This document shows, piece by piece, positions 32,679 through 43,369 of a DNA stretch of 64,000 nt. Within the stretch, counting starts at the first letter, position 1, and every line of letters begins with the position of its first letter. The stretch comes from Stentor coeruleus (taxonomy: Eukaryota > Ciliophora > Heterotrichea > Heterotrichida > Stentoridae), in contig MPUH01000007.1 of NCBI GenBank assembly GCA_001970955.1, positions 62,001 through 126,000 on the forward strand. Direction: 5' to 3'. A program made the position numbers and the translations under genes. The notes under the pieces were generated by a model. It was not told the origin of the DNA and did not search any database. It was given only the letters and a program-made list of their open reading frames with translations.

Positions 32679-35186
32679 ATGTCAGATTCAGAATCTTTTG
32701 GTAGCAGCGGCTCCGATAGCTTTGCGAACAACTCCAATTCAGGAATAGGAAACACTTCTGCATTGAAAAACTCCATGAACATATCAAATCTTAGTAAGTC
32801 TCATAAATCTCCTCATCAAATTTACAGCCCTGTTAGTAGTAATTCAGGTAGTGACGATCAGAAAAAAAAGAAAATTAAGCATAAAAAAACAAAAAGCCAT
32901 GACTCAAATACAGACAAAACTGCTCCAATTACTAATGGCCATGGATTTGATAATAATCTTAAAGCTTTTAGTTCAAAGCCTACAAATGGAGATGCTACAG
33001 TAAATTATGCTGATAAAACAAAAACTCTTAATCCAGACGATATGCCTATAAATGAAATTTTACCTCCTTGTCAATTTGCGAAGTATAAAAATTGTGATCA
33101 GTGTAATAAGAAAATAATAGACTTACAAACTTTTAGAGAAAGGGTTTCGTATCAAGCATTTAAACTTCAACCGACTAGGGATGAAGGTATTGTTCCTTTG
33201 GGATCAACAAAAGAAAATGAAGTTGATATTGAGTGTGATTTTTTGAGAAACTGGATTAAAAAAAAACAGGAATGCAAGTTTTTAATAGTTGTTGCTATGT
33301 ACAATGAAAACTGTGAAGAGCTGTATGAAACTCTAAACGGTTGCCTTGACAATCTTCACTATTTTTTCAGAGTTGCAGATAAAACCATAACACCTGAGGA
33401 AATCGGTATAGTCTTTATTGTCGATGGGATTGAACCATTTTTAAAAACCTTTCTACGTATGGAAGGGTCAAGGCTAAACAAAAAGTGTTGTTTTAGAAAA
33501 AACTTCATCTATTTTTCACAGTTTTTCAACCTTGATGTAATTAAAGAAGAGTTCATGACAAAAAAAGTACTTGAAAAAGACCCGAAATACGACTTTAAGT
33601 TAATGAAAGACCTTCAAGATGTGGGATCGATAACCGAGGGACAAGAAATATCGCATCTCTTCTGTCAAAAAATTCGTTACTCAGACAATTATTATCTAAA
33701 TACAATATTCTGTGTTAAACAACTAAACAAAAGAAAACTGAATACCCACAGATGGTTTTTCGAAGGTTTTTGTTCAAGAATTGACCCAAAATACGTAACT
33801 TTATTAGATGTTGGGACCAAACCTAAGAAACATGGTCTATATTATTTATATGATGCAATGGAAAGAGATAATCGTGTTGCAGGATGCTGTGGTGAAATCG
33901 TCCCACAATGTAACAGTTGGAATCCTATAGTCAATGCTCAAGTTGTCGAATATAAATTCTCTCATATTATGGATAAAGGTTTAGAAAGTATTATTGGATA
34001 TGTATCAGTTTTACCTGGAGCTTTTAGTGCATATCGTTGGGATAGGCTTAATGATAATAATACATTAGACTCTTATTTCTATTCACAACGTGGAGGACCA
34101 CCTTTAGATCTTTTTAAAGCTAATATGTACTTGGCTGAAGATAGGATTTTATGTTTAGAACTCATGTGCCAGGTAGGAAGATATAATATTCTTCGATATG
34201 TGAAATGGTCTGTTGCTGAAACTGATGTACCATCAACACTTAATGAACTTATGGCGCAAAGAAGAAGATGGGTTAATGGGTCATGGTTTTCTATGATTTA
34301 TACTATTAAGAATTGTAATCGTATTGGGGATTCTAATCATTCTTGGATAAGAAAATGCCTTTTTAAGATGTTGATGGTTTATTATAGTGTTGTAGCACTT
34401 TTTAATTGGGTACTTGTTGGAGCTTTTTATTTAGCGTTTTGTGTAGCTTTGAGAAGAAATTTGGATGAAGGAAGTGTGAAACAGGATTTACTTACAAAAT
34501 GGTCAACACCTGTGATTTTCTTATATACTGCGGTTTTGGCTTGCATTTTAATCACGTCTTTTGCTGTTAAGCCTAGGAGAATCGAAAGCTTGTACAGGGC
34601 GATTATGTATTTACTTGGGATTTATACATATTTCACGATTTTCCTCACAGTGTATTTCATATTCAAAAATGAGAAGTTTAGTTTATCAGATGTTAGTTCT
34701 TGGGGTAATCAACTTTCAGCGCTATTAATCATAGTTGGTGCAGCAATGTTTACAGTGATTATTTTATTAAACCTTAACAGCGCAATGAAACCAGTGCTTA
34801 AAGGAGTTTTATCTTTTATTTTCTTAACAGGAACATATGTGAATTTATTTATGATTTATGCAATCTGTAATATTCATGATTGTTCTTGGGGTAATCGTCC
34901 TGATAAGCAAACTGATGATGAAAAAAAAATGGTCTTTGAATATAAAAATGAAAGAACTCGCTGGGTTATAGTTTGGATTTTCAGCAATGCTGCATTTGCT
35001 TATTTCCTTAATATTATTAGTTCAAATGGCAAGCCAGCAAGCCAAGCATTTATTAATATTCTTGCTTTAGTTGCTTATTTTATCATAAGTATCAAGTTTA
35101 TTGGAGGACTGTTTTATGTGTTTGATGAATGGTGTTGCTGTTGCCTACATGAAAAAGGAGAAAAGGTTAGAAAGCTTGAAGATTAG
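32679..35186 (+). CDS. Chitin synthase (GT2 family)
   Basis: 835 residues. A Ser/Asn-rich, then Lys-rich, cytosolic N-terminus (about 1-130) is followed by a family 2 glycosyltransferase domain. Visible chitin synthase signatures: FLIVVAMYNENCEELYETLNG (nucleotide-sugar site start), VTLLDVGTKPKKHGLYYLYDAM (DxG), LPGAFSAYRW, AEDRILCLE (acceptor/catalytic EDR) and AQRRRWVNGSW (QxxRW processivity motif). Six or seven transmembrane helices follow, and the C-terminus is Cys-rich (EWCCCCLHEK). All catalytic motifs are intact, so it should polymerise UDP-GlcNAc into chitin across a membrane. In ciliates chitin is known from cyst walls and loricae; the role here is inference. The next gene begins 70 bp downstream on the same strand. 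Confidence 0.95.
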   Translation: MSDSESFGSSGSDSFANNSNSGIGNTSALKNSMNISNLSKSHKSPHQIYSPVSSNSGSDDQKKKKIKHKKTKSHDSNTDKTAPITNGHGFDNNLKAFSSKPTNGDATVNYADKTKTLNPDDMPINEILPPCQFAKYKNCDQCNKKIIDLQTFRERVSYQAFKLQPTRDEGIVPLGSTKENEVDIECDFLRNWIKKKQECKFLIVVAMYNENCEELYETLNGCLDNLHYFFRVADKTITPEEIGIVFIVDGIEPFLKTFLRMEGSRLNKKCCFRKNFIYFSQFFNLDVIKEEFMTKKVLEKDPKYDFKLMKDLQDVGSITEGQEISHLFCQKIRYSDNYYLNTIFCVKQLNKRKLNTHRWFFEGFCSRIDPKYVTLLDVGTKPKKHGLYYLYDAMERDNRVAGCCGEIVPQCNSWNPIVNAQVVEYKFSHIMDKGLESIIGYVSVLPGAFSAYRWDRLNDNNTLDSYFYSQRGGPPLDLFKANMYLAEDRILCLELMCQVGRYNILRYVKWSVAETDVPSTLNELMAQRRRWVNGSWFSMIYTIKNCNRIGDSNHSWIRKCLFKMLMVYYSVVALFNWVLVGAFYLAFCVALRRNLDEGSVKQDLLTKWSTPVIFLYTAVLACILITSFAVKPRRIESLYRAIMYLLGIYTYFTIFLTVYFIFKNEKFSLSDVSSWGNQLSALLIIVGAAMFTVIILLNLNSAMKPVLKGVLSFIFLTGTYVNLFMIYAICNIHDCSWGNRPDKQTDDEKKMVFEYKNERTRWVIVWIFSNAAFAYFLNIISSNGKPASQAFINILALVAYFIISIKFIGGLFYVFDEWCCCCLHEKGEKVRKLED

Positions 35187-35256
35187 ATATAGTTAGTAGG
35201 GAATAAGCTAAAAAAGTATTACTAATTAGATCGTGATTTTAAAGTAAATATATAAA

Positions 35257-36972
35257 ATGAATAAATATGTGTATGCAACACATGAAAGGCCAAAAAGTGG
35301 TCTTCAGCATTCCAGAGCAACAGTTCAAGAAAATCAAACAGAAAAAAAACCAAGCCTAGTAAGGCCAGTCAGTGCATCAATAAGCACTTTTTCCCATATA
35401 GAAAACAAACGCCAAATGAAAAATAATCTCGAAAATGCTCAAGATCCATTATTTAAATCTTTGGAGTTTCTTAAAAAATCAAAGATAGCTGAGTTTTCTT
35501 TACCTGATAAACAAGTAAACACAATGCTAGTCCATTTAGATAGAATAACACGTAATACAATGTATGGACAAAAAAGAATTGAACTTAGAGAAAACGAAAA
35601 AATTGCTGTGGAACTTCTTCCTGGAGAATCACAGTTTACATATGTTAACACAAAAGGTCAGACTTGCCCACTTAATATTATGATTCAAAAAGCTCAAGGA
35701 GGGGCATTAGAAACATATGTTTCAAGAAAAATCAAGGAACCTACTAAAATTATGAATGATGAGACATATACAAGTGATACAATTAGATTAACAGACAAGT
35801 CTTTCTTTTTTATAAGCCCATTTATCGCTTTAAATTTCACAGCAGTAAAAGAAACAAAATTTACAGTTTGGATAAAATTCGGCCAAAGACTAGTCTTAAA
35901 GAAAAAAAAAGAATGTACAATGTCAGTCCCTTCTCTTATTGGAAATAAAAAAAGTTTTATGGATGAAGATTATATTCACAAAAAACCCCCAATTAAAAAT
36001 TTCATCAAATTAAACCAAACATTTCACTTTATAAAAACCCCAGACCATTTAAAAGAAGCTGAAAAAAAACGCACCCAGGTTAAAGAAAGATATAGAAATA
36101 TTCAATTAGAAATCCAGGAAAAAAGGAAATCGAATATAAAAAAACATGAACTTCGATTAGATGCTGAGTTAAAAGGTATGGAAATTCTTGATATAATCAG
36201 AAGAAAGCAAAATTTTGAAAAATTTTGGATAACTTTTGCTTTCCTCAGTAGATCTTTATTGTTTATAAGAAGGTCATTAAAGGATTCTAGACAGAAAAAA
36301 CTTAAAAAGTTTTTAAAGAATAATGCGGCGAGAAAAATACAAAAACGTTTTCATAAATTACTTGTCAAAAACCCAATCAAAAATAAAATTGATTATTTGA
36401 TTTTCAATTCTTTAAAACTTTTTGGCATTCATACAAGGTTTTCTAAAGCTTATGACTATGACAAAATTTTTAAATGCATAAAAGAGTCGGCTAAAAATAG
36501 AGTCCTTCCAACTAAATTCAATATTCTTTTTAAGAAAATTCATTTGATTCAAGTACAATTTAGAGAGTATCAAGTTACTAATCAGATAAGACTTCAAGAG
36601 CTGGATGAACTTTGGATTCAGACTTTAACAGCAAAGATTGAGAAAATAAACTCGTTAAAGAAAAAAAATAAAAAGTGGAAGAAAAGAATGCTTGAAAAAT
36701 ACTCTTCGATCAGCGACGATGTAAAAGCTAAGGTTTTAATTGATTACTTAGCTAATTCGAAAAGGAAATTTTTAGACAAATTAAAGGAGCATATCGAGAA
36801 GAATAAAGAAAAAAAGTTTTCTTTCGAACAAAGGAAAAAGTTTTTAGAATCAGAAATGGATGTTATGATTTATATGTGCCCTCCTTTGTTTGATTACCTA
36901 CCAACGCAAAAAGAAATGATGAAATTAATCAACTCGATTCTTGGAAGTAACGAAGAAAAAGATGAGGGCTAA
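35257..36972 (+). CDS. Unknown IQ-motif protein
   Basis: 571 residues. Residues about 55-235 look like a folded beta-rich region (IELRENEKIAVELLPGESQFTYVN, FFISPFIALNFTAVKETKFTVWIKFGQRLVL). The rest is helical and very basic, with an IQ-like calmodulin-binding motif at about 350 (AARKIQKRFHKLLVKN) and a second basic helix (LIQVQFREYQVTNQIR) that may be another. A C-terminal coiled-coil-like stretch (LKEHIEKNKEKKFSFEQRKK) follows. No family recognised by eye. It has the look of a cytoskeletal or ciliary scaffold, but that is a guess. It shares orientation with chitin synthase and converges with the sulfatase-like gene, stops 71 bp apart. Confidence 0.7.
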   Translation: MNKYVYATHERPKSGLQHSRATVQENQTEKKPSLVRPVSASISTFSHIENKRQMKNNLENAQDPLFKSLEFLKKSKIAEFSLPDKQVNTMLVHLDRITRNTMYGQKRIELRENEKIAVELLPGESQFTYVNTKGQTCPLNIMIQKAQGGALETYVSRKIKEPTKIMNDETYTSDTIRLTDKSFFFISPFIALNFTAVKETKFTVWIKFGQRLVLKKKKECTMSVPSLIGNKKSFMDEDYIHKKPPIKNFIKLNQTFHFIKTPDHLKEAEKKRTQVKERYRNIQLEIQEKRKSNIKKHELRLDAELKGMEILDIIRRKQNFEKFWITFAFLSRSLLFIRRSLKDSRQKKLKKFLKNNAARKIQKRFHKLLVKNPIKNKIDYLIFNSLKLFGIHTRFSKAYDYDKIFKCIKESAKNRVLPTKFNILFKKIHLIQVQFREYQVTNQIRLQELDELWIQTLTAKIEKINSLKKKNKKWKKRMLEKYSSISDDVKAKVLIDYLANSKRKFLDKLKEHIEKNKEKKFSFEQRKKFLESEMDVMIYMCPPLFDYLPTQKEMMKLINSILGSNEEKDEG

Positions 36973-37043
36973 CAATGTTAATTTTTACATAGTTATATTT
37001 TTTTTTGATATGTTTAAGTATTACGTTATATGGAAAGCTATCA

Positions 37044-39092
37044 TTAGCATACACAATATATTTCTTGACACTCACTATCAATCTGTATATCAATAATCTG
37101 TAAAAAAACCTGATTCCCCTTAGCCACAAAATAATCAAATGGAAACTTATGACTCGGGGAGATTTTCAACAGACTTATTCTCTTCCTCAAAGCAAAAATC
37201 GCCGACACATAAACCTGATTCTTATCCTGAACCTGATAATTCACTTTAAAACTTGTATCCCATCCATCTTCTTCACTTTTAAAACTAAACTTATAAACCT
37301 CATTAACTTTTATAATCTCAGGTTCCATACAAATCTCACGTTCATTTCTACTTTTCCCAATATGTTCAAGTGACATTTCAATAATCTTATTAACAATTTC
37401 AACATCTTCTTGATTATTCACATCAATATTTTCATAATCTCTACATGGACACATATCAAATGTATATCCAATATCCTCACAATTTCGATTTTCTTTTATT
37501 TTTTCATTAAAAATATCAACAACATCAACATAATATTTCATCCTTTCTTTATTTTTATCTTCAATACTCATTCCTCCATATGGCAAATGCGCTAAAGATT
37601 TTAATGAGAAATTTATGTCATATCTTCCTAAAAGCTCATGGGTATTATGTTGAAGGTTTTCAGTCATGGCAAATGATTTTTCTAATGATTTTGATAAGAT
37701 TACATAGTTCATAACAAGACGATGATCGAAATATCCTTTATGAGAAAAAGCAAGGTTAGAATCACCACGTCCATGATCAGACATCATATAAATAACTAAA
37801 TCTTCATCATTGTGAATATGAAAAAGATTATTAAGGAAATCAGGTAAATCTTGATCTATTGTTTCAACATTGCCTGAATCCTCATGAGCAGCAAGTGTAT
37901 GTATATAAGCAAATCGATTATGTCCTTTATAGTTAATAAAAAACTGTTCAGTATAATTAAAACTATAATAAAGAGCATTGTTTGTCCCAATACACCTTTG
38001 ATTATCTGCAAATTCTGAATACCCAAAAGTTCTTTTTGCTGCTTTCCAAAAATTCACAAAAGCATAATCTGCTGAAATTTGCCTTCCTGTTGACCTGGCT
38101 AAATAATCTAACACCGTATCATATATAAAAAGTGTTGTATAGCCCAGGTTTGAATAGTAATTCCATAAAGCATAACTTTGGATTTCAGCATGTTTTGGAC
38201 TTATCATACTTGGTGACAATTTAGTATCTTGTAAAAATTCACTATGATATTTTTCACTTTGACCAAACAAAACAGGGATTATATTATCTCTAGTATCCAA
38301 ACCTATAGCCCCAGCTTTTTCAAAGTCAAAAACCGTGAACTTTTTTTGGTTTTTTGACTCTAACAACTCCATAGTCTTAGGCCAATTTCTTTGAGCACTA
38401 CCTCGAGACACTGAATCGAAAATCAATAACAATACAGAAAGTGGTCTTGTAAAATTCCCATTCGCTATCTCTAATCGTTTTTCTTGAGCTTTTTTCGACA
38501 CAGATTCTTTAAACCTATTAAATACAAAAGCATATTTTTCTTTATCATCACATTGAATAAAAACATATTCTCCATTACCTAAATCAGCATTTTCAATAGC
38601 TTCGAATTTTATTTTAGATACTTCTCCACCTAATAAAGATATATTTTCATTATCGATATACATATATGGATTTTTATCATTAAGGCAAGTTGCTTTGATT
38701 TTATTGTTATTAATGATTATGTTGTTAAGTGTATTAGCTGAACATTTTCCATAGCCTTTGTATTTAAAATATTGAATAAGTTCTTTTGGAGTAAAAACAT
38801 GGTTTGGTATTGAACATTTTGATGAAGGGTTTTTTGTTGTGTTTAATGACTTGTAGTATAAGGTTATATAATTTGTTGTAAAGAAATCATCTTTGTATGA
38901 AGATTTTACAGGGAGGAATGGGTTGAATGGTTCTTCTTTTGCGCTTGGAGGGGTGAATGCGATTTTTGAAGTAAACTTTGATGATTTTAATGCTTGGATT
39001 TCGCTTGGAGTAATGCATTCTAGTATTGAGAAACAAAAGATAAAGTAACAGAGGAATATGCTGAGAAAAGCAATGAGATAGATTTTATTCAT
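37044..39092 (-). CDS. DUF229-type sulfatase-like membrane protein
   Basis: 682 residues, ATG at 39092, TAA stop. The N-terminus (MNKIYLIAFLSIFLCYFIFC) is a signal peptide or signal anchor. The central 350 residues match the DUF229 branch of the alkaline-phosphatase/sulfatase superfamily. VLLLIFDSVSRGSAQRNWPK has the first metal-binding Asp and the Ser-Arg of the active site. GLDTRDNIIPVLFG, YIHTLAAHEDSGN and YMMSDHGRGDS (metal-binding Asp-His) follow in order. The C-terminal 150 residues carry several Cys (CEDIGYTFDMCPCRDY). DUF229 proteins are known from nematodes, insects and protists, with substrates mostly unknown. It should act in the lumen or at the cell surface. Confidence 0.85.
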   Translation of the reverse strand: MNKIYLIAFLSIFLCYFIFCFSILECITPSEIQALKSSKFTSKIAFTPPSAKEEPFNPFLPVKSSYKDDFFTTNYITLYYKSLNTTKNPSSKCSIPNHVFTPKELIQYFKYKGYGKCSANTLNNIIINNNKIKATCLNDKNPYMYIDNENISLLGGEVSKIKFEAIENADLGNGEYVFIQCDDKEKYAFVFNRFKESVSKKAQEKRLEIANGNFTRPLSVLLLIFDSVSRGSAQRNWPKTMELLESKNQKKFTVFDFEKAGAIGLDTRDNIIPVLFGQSEKYHSEFLQDTKLSPSMISPKHAEIQSYALWNYYSNLGYTTLFIYDTVLDYLARSTGRQISADYAFVNFWKAAKRTFGYSEFADNQRCIGTNNALYYSFNYTEQFFINYKGHNRFAYIHTLAAHEDSGNVETIDQDLPDFLNNLFHIHNDEDLVIYMMSDHGRGDSNLAFSHKGYFDHRLVMNYVILSKSLEKSFAMTENLQHNTHELLGRYDINFSLKSLAHLPYGGMSIEDKNKERMKYYVDVVDIFNEKIKENRNCEDIGYTFDMCPCRDYENIDVNNQEDVEIVNKIIEMSLEHIGKSRNEREICMEPEIIKVNEVYKFSFKSEEDGWDTSFKVNYQVQDKNQVYVSAIFALRKRISLLKISPSHKFPFDYFVAKGNQVFLQIIDIQIDSECQEIYCVC

Positions 39093-41001
39093 TATATGAA
39101 AGGTAATGGATTTGATATAAATTTATGATATAGGTTATAAAAATTAGTTAGAGAATTTAAGAATAAACTTGTAGGGAAATATAGACTTGGATAGGATCTA
39201 GATGAGTATTTTAGCTTTTAAAAAGATTTGATCTGATAAACATAATAAAACTTACATCATTTACTACATTTAATATATAATTTCATATAAGCCAGCTTCA
39301 ACTTTTAACTAAAATAATTGAATCTTAATAACTACTTTTCTCTAATAATACCATAAACCTTAACATCCCAAAAGTCAGAATTTTTCTTGAAAGATGTATA
39401 ATTTTATATAAGTTGTAATTATAGTATATAAAGATTAAATAAGATATATTTCTGAAATGAAAATAGAATTTTAGATTAGGGATTATAAGATATAGGATTA
39501 ATATAGATAAATAAGGAGTATATATAAAGATTTGATTTAAAAGATTTTTACACTGATAAAGGATTAGGGTTTAAAGTTTATATATTGTCTAATATAAGAA
39601 GATTAAGATAGTTAAGTCTTTTGGACTATTATATTAATTAAAACTAATCATTGCTTACAATTAATATCAAATTATCATAACAATCTCATAAACAAAAAAA
39701 CCTTCGAATATTTTCCCTTACCTTCAAATCATCATAAATCTCATAAGAAAAAGCTTCAAAAACTGCATCACAAACCAAATTGTTATCAAATTGACCCAAT
39801 AATTATTCCTTCCATAATCCACAAAATAAATCTTCTTATATAAAAATCTAAAATTTTACCTTCAAAAATATTCAACCCCAACAAAAACATTTTCAAACAT
39901 GCCTGTATACCTTAATCTTAATATAAAAATGGAAATTTTACTAATAAAAATCATATGACTCTTAAAGGAAATTTTTTTATACAAATGGATGGACAGGGTT
40001 AAATGATTTTTGATCAAAGCTTATGTCGTGCCAGATTTTTAATATTATCCATTCATTAGATAATATGATATGTATATAAGTCATTTGAGTCAGTGCTATG
40101 ATTTCGATATGACTATAAGCTAATATCTTATATATTTTTACCTATAGAAAAAACTGAACATTTTTTGTTACTTTCATCTTCCATTTTTTAAAGGGAATAA
40201 TGGAATAACTTGATTTTATTGGAGGACTTAGCTGGATATGCTTAAAATGCGCCAAAAATTCGAATGGATTTTATTATTATAATTGAAGTCTATGTCATAG
40301 GACTAGTAGAAATACAAGTAACTCATGTTAATAAACTAATTTTGTTTCCAGAAATAATACAAGAAACTATTATTTAGGTATATTTTCATCAAATTTTATA
40401 TTAAAAACTGCATATTTCAACGAATAACATACTCAAATATAATAGTTTCAATATATCAGATAAATAGCAAATGCTTTAGAGAGGGTTTAGAAAGGAGAGG
40501 GATGACGTAAAATCCTAAAAGCTAATCAATTAATAGTTTTTCTATCTTCAGTAGCAAGCCCATATCACAACTTAGATTTGTAAATAGATTTATAGCTCAG
40601 CTTCCAATTTTATAACTATTTAAAGAAATCTGGAATCCTGTTCTTCTTATTGATTTGCTCATCTTTCCTTATTTTGAATTATATCATCATTTTCATAATT
40701 CCATCTTAATAATTAGTTTTATCCTGAGCAGCTTCCTAGATTATCAACTAATAAGCATATAAACCATACTTTTTATATAACAAACAGTTTATTCTCTATA
40801 AAAATACATATAATATCCAATATAGCCTTATCATAATAAACTCATATTATCAATCATAAACTTCTCATTATCTCTTTTTATAAATACATAAACATGCAAA
40901 AAACAAACTTATAACAATTACTTCCCTAATAAAAACAATTCATCCAAATACAAAAAACAATTCTAATTTTCCAATAAAATCACCAAGACTATATAATAAA
41001 T
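39093..41001. other. Long non-coding region
   Basis: 1.9 kb without a credible gene. The left part is T/G- and AT-rich. An A/C-rich block at about 39640-39895 ends at an ATG (39899) opening only MPVYLNLNIKMEILLIKII before a TGA, then T/G-rich DNA. A second A/C-rich block at about 40530-41001 is the leader of COMMD4. No tRNA, snRNA or repeat was recognised. Confidence 0.45.
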
Positions 41002-41604
41002 ATGAGATTCAAGTTCTGTGGAGACATTGAACCACCTGAATGGTTTTTTTCTGAAGTCAACCAATTATCTCGTCTTGTAAGCATAACTTAGAATTCCGTG
41101 CGTATAAAACTTATCTCATTACAAATAGCGAAAAAAATCTCTAATCAGGAATTTGACCTTCAAAAAGCTTGGAAAATGTGTGGAGATTCAGGACTTAGTA
41201 AAGAAGAGGTTCAATCAGCTCTTGCTGCTATTCACTTTATCTTCACTTCTGCATGTAAATTTGATGTATCTGCAGAAATGCTTAGTGTTGAAATAGCCCA
41301 ATTGGGACTTCCTCAAGAAAACGCAGTATCTTTAAGCAAAGTATATGGGGAAAATTTGGCAGCTATGTCAGCTTATCTTAATCATAGTTTTTTGAGAAGT
41401 ATTTTCTATATAGTGAATGAGTTTGAAAATCTTGCATGGAAAGTGGATTATGATTTAGTAACCCAGAATACTATAGCGTCACTGAAAATAAAAACTAATA
41501 AATTTGAAGTACCAGTTGTAGCTAGTCTGTCACAGATCACTTTGTTGAGTCAAGAACTTATAAGAGCTAAGACAGTGATGGAAAAGCTTTTAGTTAGAGA
41601 GTAA
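41002..41604 (+). CDS. COMMD4: COMM domain-containing protein 4
   Basis: 195 residues after removal of one 15-nt intron (41077-41091). The main frame has no ATG of its own at its 5' end; the first exon is MRFKFCGDIEPPEWFFSEVNQLSRL, which matches the start of animal COMMD4 (MRFRFCGDLDCPDW...). The length also fits (human about 199). The N-terminal helical domain (CGDSGLSKEEVQSALAAIHFIFTSA; LGLPQENAVSLSKVY) leads to the C-terminal COMM domain (WKVDYDLVTQ...LSQELIRAKTVMEKLL). COMMD proteins form the ten-subunit ring of the Commander complex, which recycles membrane proteins from endosomes with retriever. Its presence implies Commander in this organism. Confidence 0.95.
41077..41091 (+). other. 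15-nt micro-intron
   Basis: GTAAGCATAACTTAG between CTT and AAT codons (phase 0). Read through it gives an in-frame TAG. Removal restores the conserved COMMD4 N-terminus. Confidence 0.95.
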
Positions 41605-41958
41605 GAAATAATTTTATATGCATTGACCTAAGTAAAAAAAAAATCCTGTTTTTTATAGTATATATTCTAATATTATCAATATACAGTTTTACATTATAAG
41701 TAATATTTTATCACAAATTGCCAAAACTATTAAAAATTTGACATAAAAAAACCATCATATACAATAAAAAAACTCATCAACTTCCTAAATTCCCTTCTTA
41801 TGTCTTAAAACCTTCAACACAAAACCTCGAAAAAAACCATATTCCAAAACCCAATCCTCCAACCATCTAATCTCTTAGCCAACAACCTCAAATCCTCTTA
41901 TATCATCTACACATCTAAACATATTATCAAATACTTGCCATAACTTAATCTAAATCTT
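41605..41958. other. Convergent 3' intergenic region
   Basis: 354 bp between the stops of COMMD4 and CFAP20. The right half is A/C-rich on the + strand, that is, T/G-rich after the CFAP20 stop on its own strand. Nothing else seen. Confidence 0.5.
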
Positions 41959-42531
41959 CTATTGTTTTTGTAGTGGTAAAAATAGCTTAAACTCAGGAGG
42001 TAACTCTTCTTCAGAATACAGTCTATCAGAAAAATAAATCCTTCTCAGTCTACAATTAGCATGTAGTTGTACTCTTAATGTCTCAATATAATTCGTCCCA
42101 TATGCTCTTCTTGTAAAATCAGATAAATTGAACTGGATTTGATTCCAACCTTCATCAAGTCTCATAGGCATTGTACATATAAAAGGTTTAACTCTTGTTG
42201 TACTTTGATAGTTTGATGCTCTAAATCTACGTCTTATATTTTTATCATCTAATACTTGGACTTCAAATGTAAAATATTTCTTTAAATTCTTTATAATCAT
42301 GACTAAGAATGGAAGTTTTATACCTAAGGTTTGGCTTTGGTCAGCTGGGCATGTTATAAAAGTTGTTGAGACATTGGTTCCCATGATTTCGAGGACTGAA
42401 CTTTGAATGTCAGTGTCTGTTATACGCTTGATATGCCCATTTCTTACGCTTTTGTCCCAGATTTGAAGGGGTTTTGCCCCGATACTGTAAAGGATGGATA
42501 AGAACCCAGATTGGAATGTGTTCTTAAACAT
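41959..42531 (-). CDS. CFAP20: Cilia- and flagella-associated protein 20 (CFAP20/BUG22)
   Basis: 190 residues, ATG at 42531, TAG stop. The start [39 protein letters not shown] is typical of this very conserved protein, as are [111 protein letters not shown]20 is a microtubule inner protein at the seam of the axonemal doublet, needed for ciliary stability and beat, and found in basal bodies. Its retention is expected in a heavily ciliated cell. Confidence 0.98.
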   Translation of the reverse strand: MFKNTFQSGFLSILYSIGAKPLQIWDKSVRNGHIKRITDTDIQSSVLEIMGTNVSTTFITCPADQSQTLGIKLPFLVMIIKNLKKYFTFEVQVLDDKNIRRRFRASNYQSTTRVKPFICTMPMRLDEGWNQIQFNLSDFTRRAYGTNYIETLRVQLHANCRLRRIYFSDRLYSEEELPPEFKLFLPLQKQ

Positions 42532-42959
42532 ATTTAATATTGAAATGGAAGATATAGATGAGGGATTATATTGATTTAAAAATTACAGAAAATACATCAT
42601 GTAAATCCGCTAACTTCACAAAAAAAAATAACATAGTTTTAAAATTTTCCATTACATAAATTTCCATGCAGGGCAGTGCAAAATGCTATTGTGCTTATTC
42701 AACCCCTAGTAAAATCCTAGATGGTTATTGCAACACATGTTTTGGTATTCTTATAAAATTTGCAATGTAAGAATTTATTATATACAAATTATTTAACTTG
42801 TATAAAACACAAAATCTCATAGCAAAAAGCATCATAATCCTATATAATATATCGTAAAAATCATAAAATGATACAAAAACTAAAATATTTTTTCTTCGAA
42901 AATCAACTCCCAAGAACAAAACACAAACTCTTTACTCGCCACATCATAAAAAACCTTAA
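42532..42959. other. Intergenic region
   Basis: AT-rich. A 64-codon minus-strand ORF (42725-42919) is Ile/Phe/Tyr-rich and lacks any motif. I see no gene here; it leads into the WD40 fragment. Confidence 0.45.
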
Positions 42960-43362
42960 TTTCCGGGAGTTCCGAAGGTATTACAAAAATCTAGGATATT
43001 GAATCAAAAATCCTATCAAGAGCATAACAAAAGAATTAACATCCTTAATCAAATAAATCCATCAATCTTTCTATCTGGTTCAGAAGATTCTTCAGCTAAA
43101 TCATATGATTTAATAGCATCACATAGTTCATGCACATATTCTCATAGTGGTCCTGTAACAAGTATAATTTCTTGGGATGATAAGAGTTTTTTCTCAGCAT
43201 CAGAAAACTTAGAGTATTTTATATATAGAAATTGGATTTAAGAACTTCTTCTGTTATAAATGCATATAAAATAGATGAAATTTCAGCTATGGAAAAGTTA
43301 AAGGCAAACTTATTACTGGGGGAAATTTTTTACTGTATGGGAAAATGATGTACCTAGGATTA
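42960..43362 (+). pseudogene. Decayed WD40-repeat gene fragment
   Basis: No ATG opens the frame; the open stretch begins after a TAA at 42957. It encodes NPSIFLSGSEDSSAKSYDL and a second blade (HSGPVTSIISWDDKSFFSASENLEYF), typical WD40 sequence, then stops at a TAA at 43239-43241. WD40-like sequence resumes just past it in another frame (DLRTSSVINAYK), and again in a third frame (NFFTVWENDVPRI). Two frame changes, no start codon and only three blades indicate a remnant. It could also reflect indel errors in homopolymers (runs of G and T lie at the second change). No intact parent is visible in this window; the WDR44-like gene at 18894 is not an obvious source. Confidence 0.65.
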
Positions 43363-43369
43363 TTAATTA

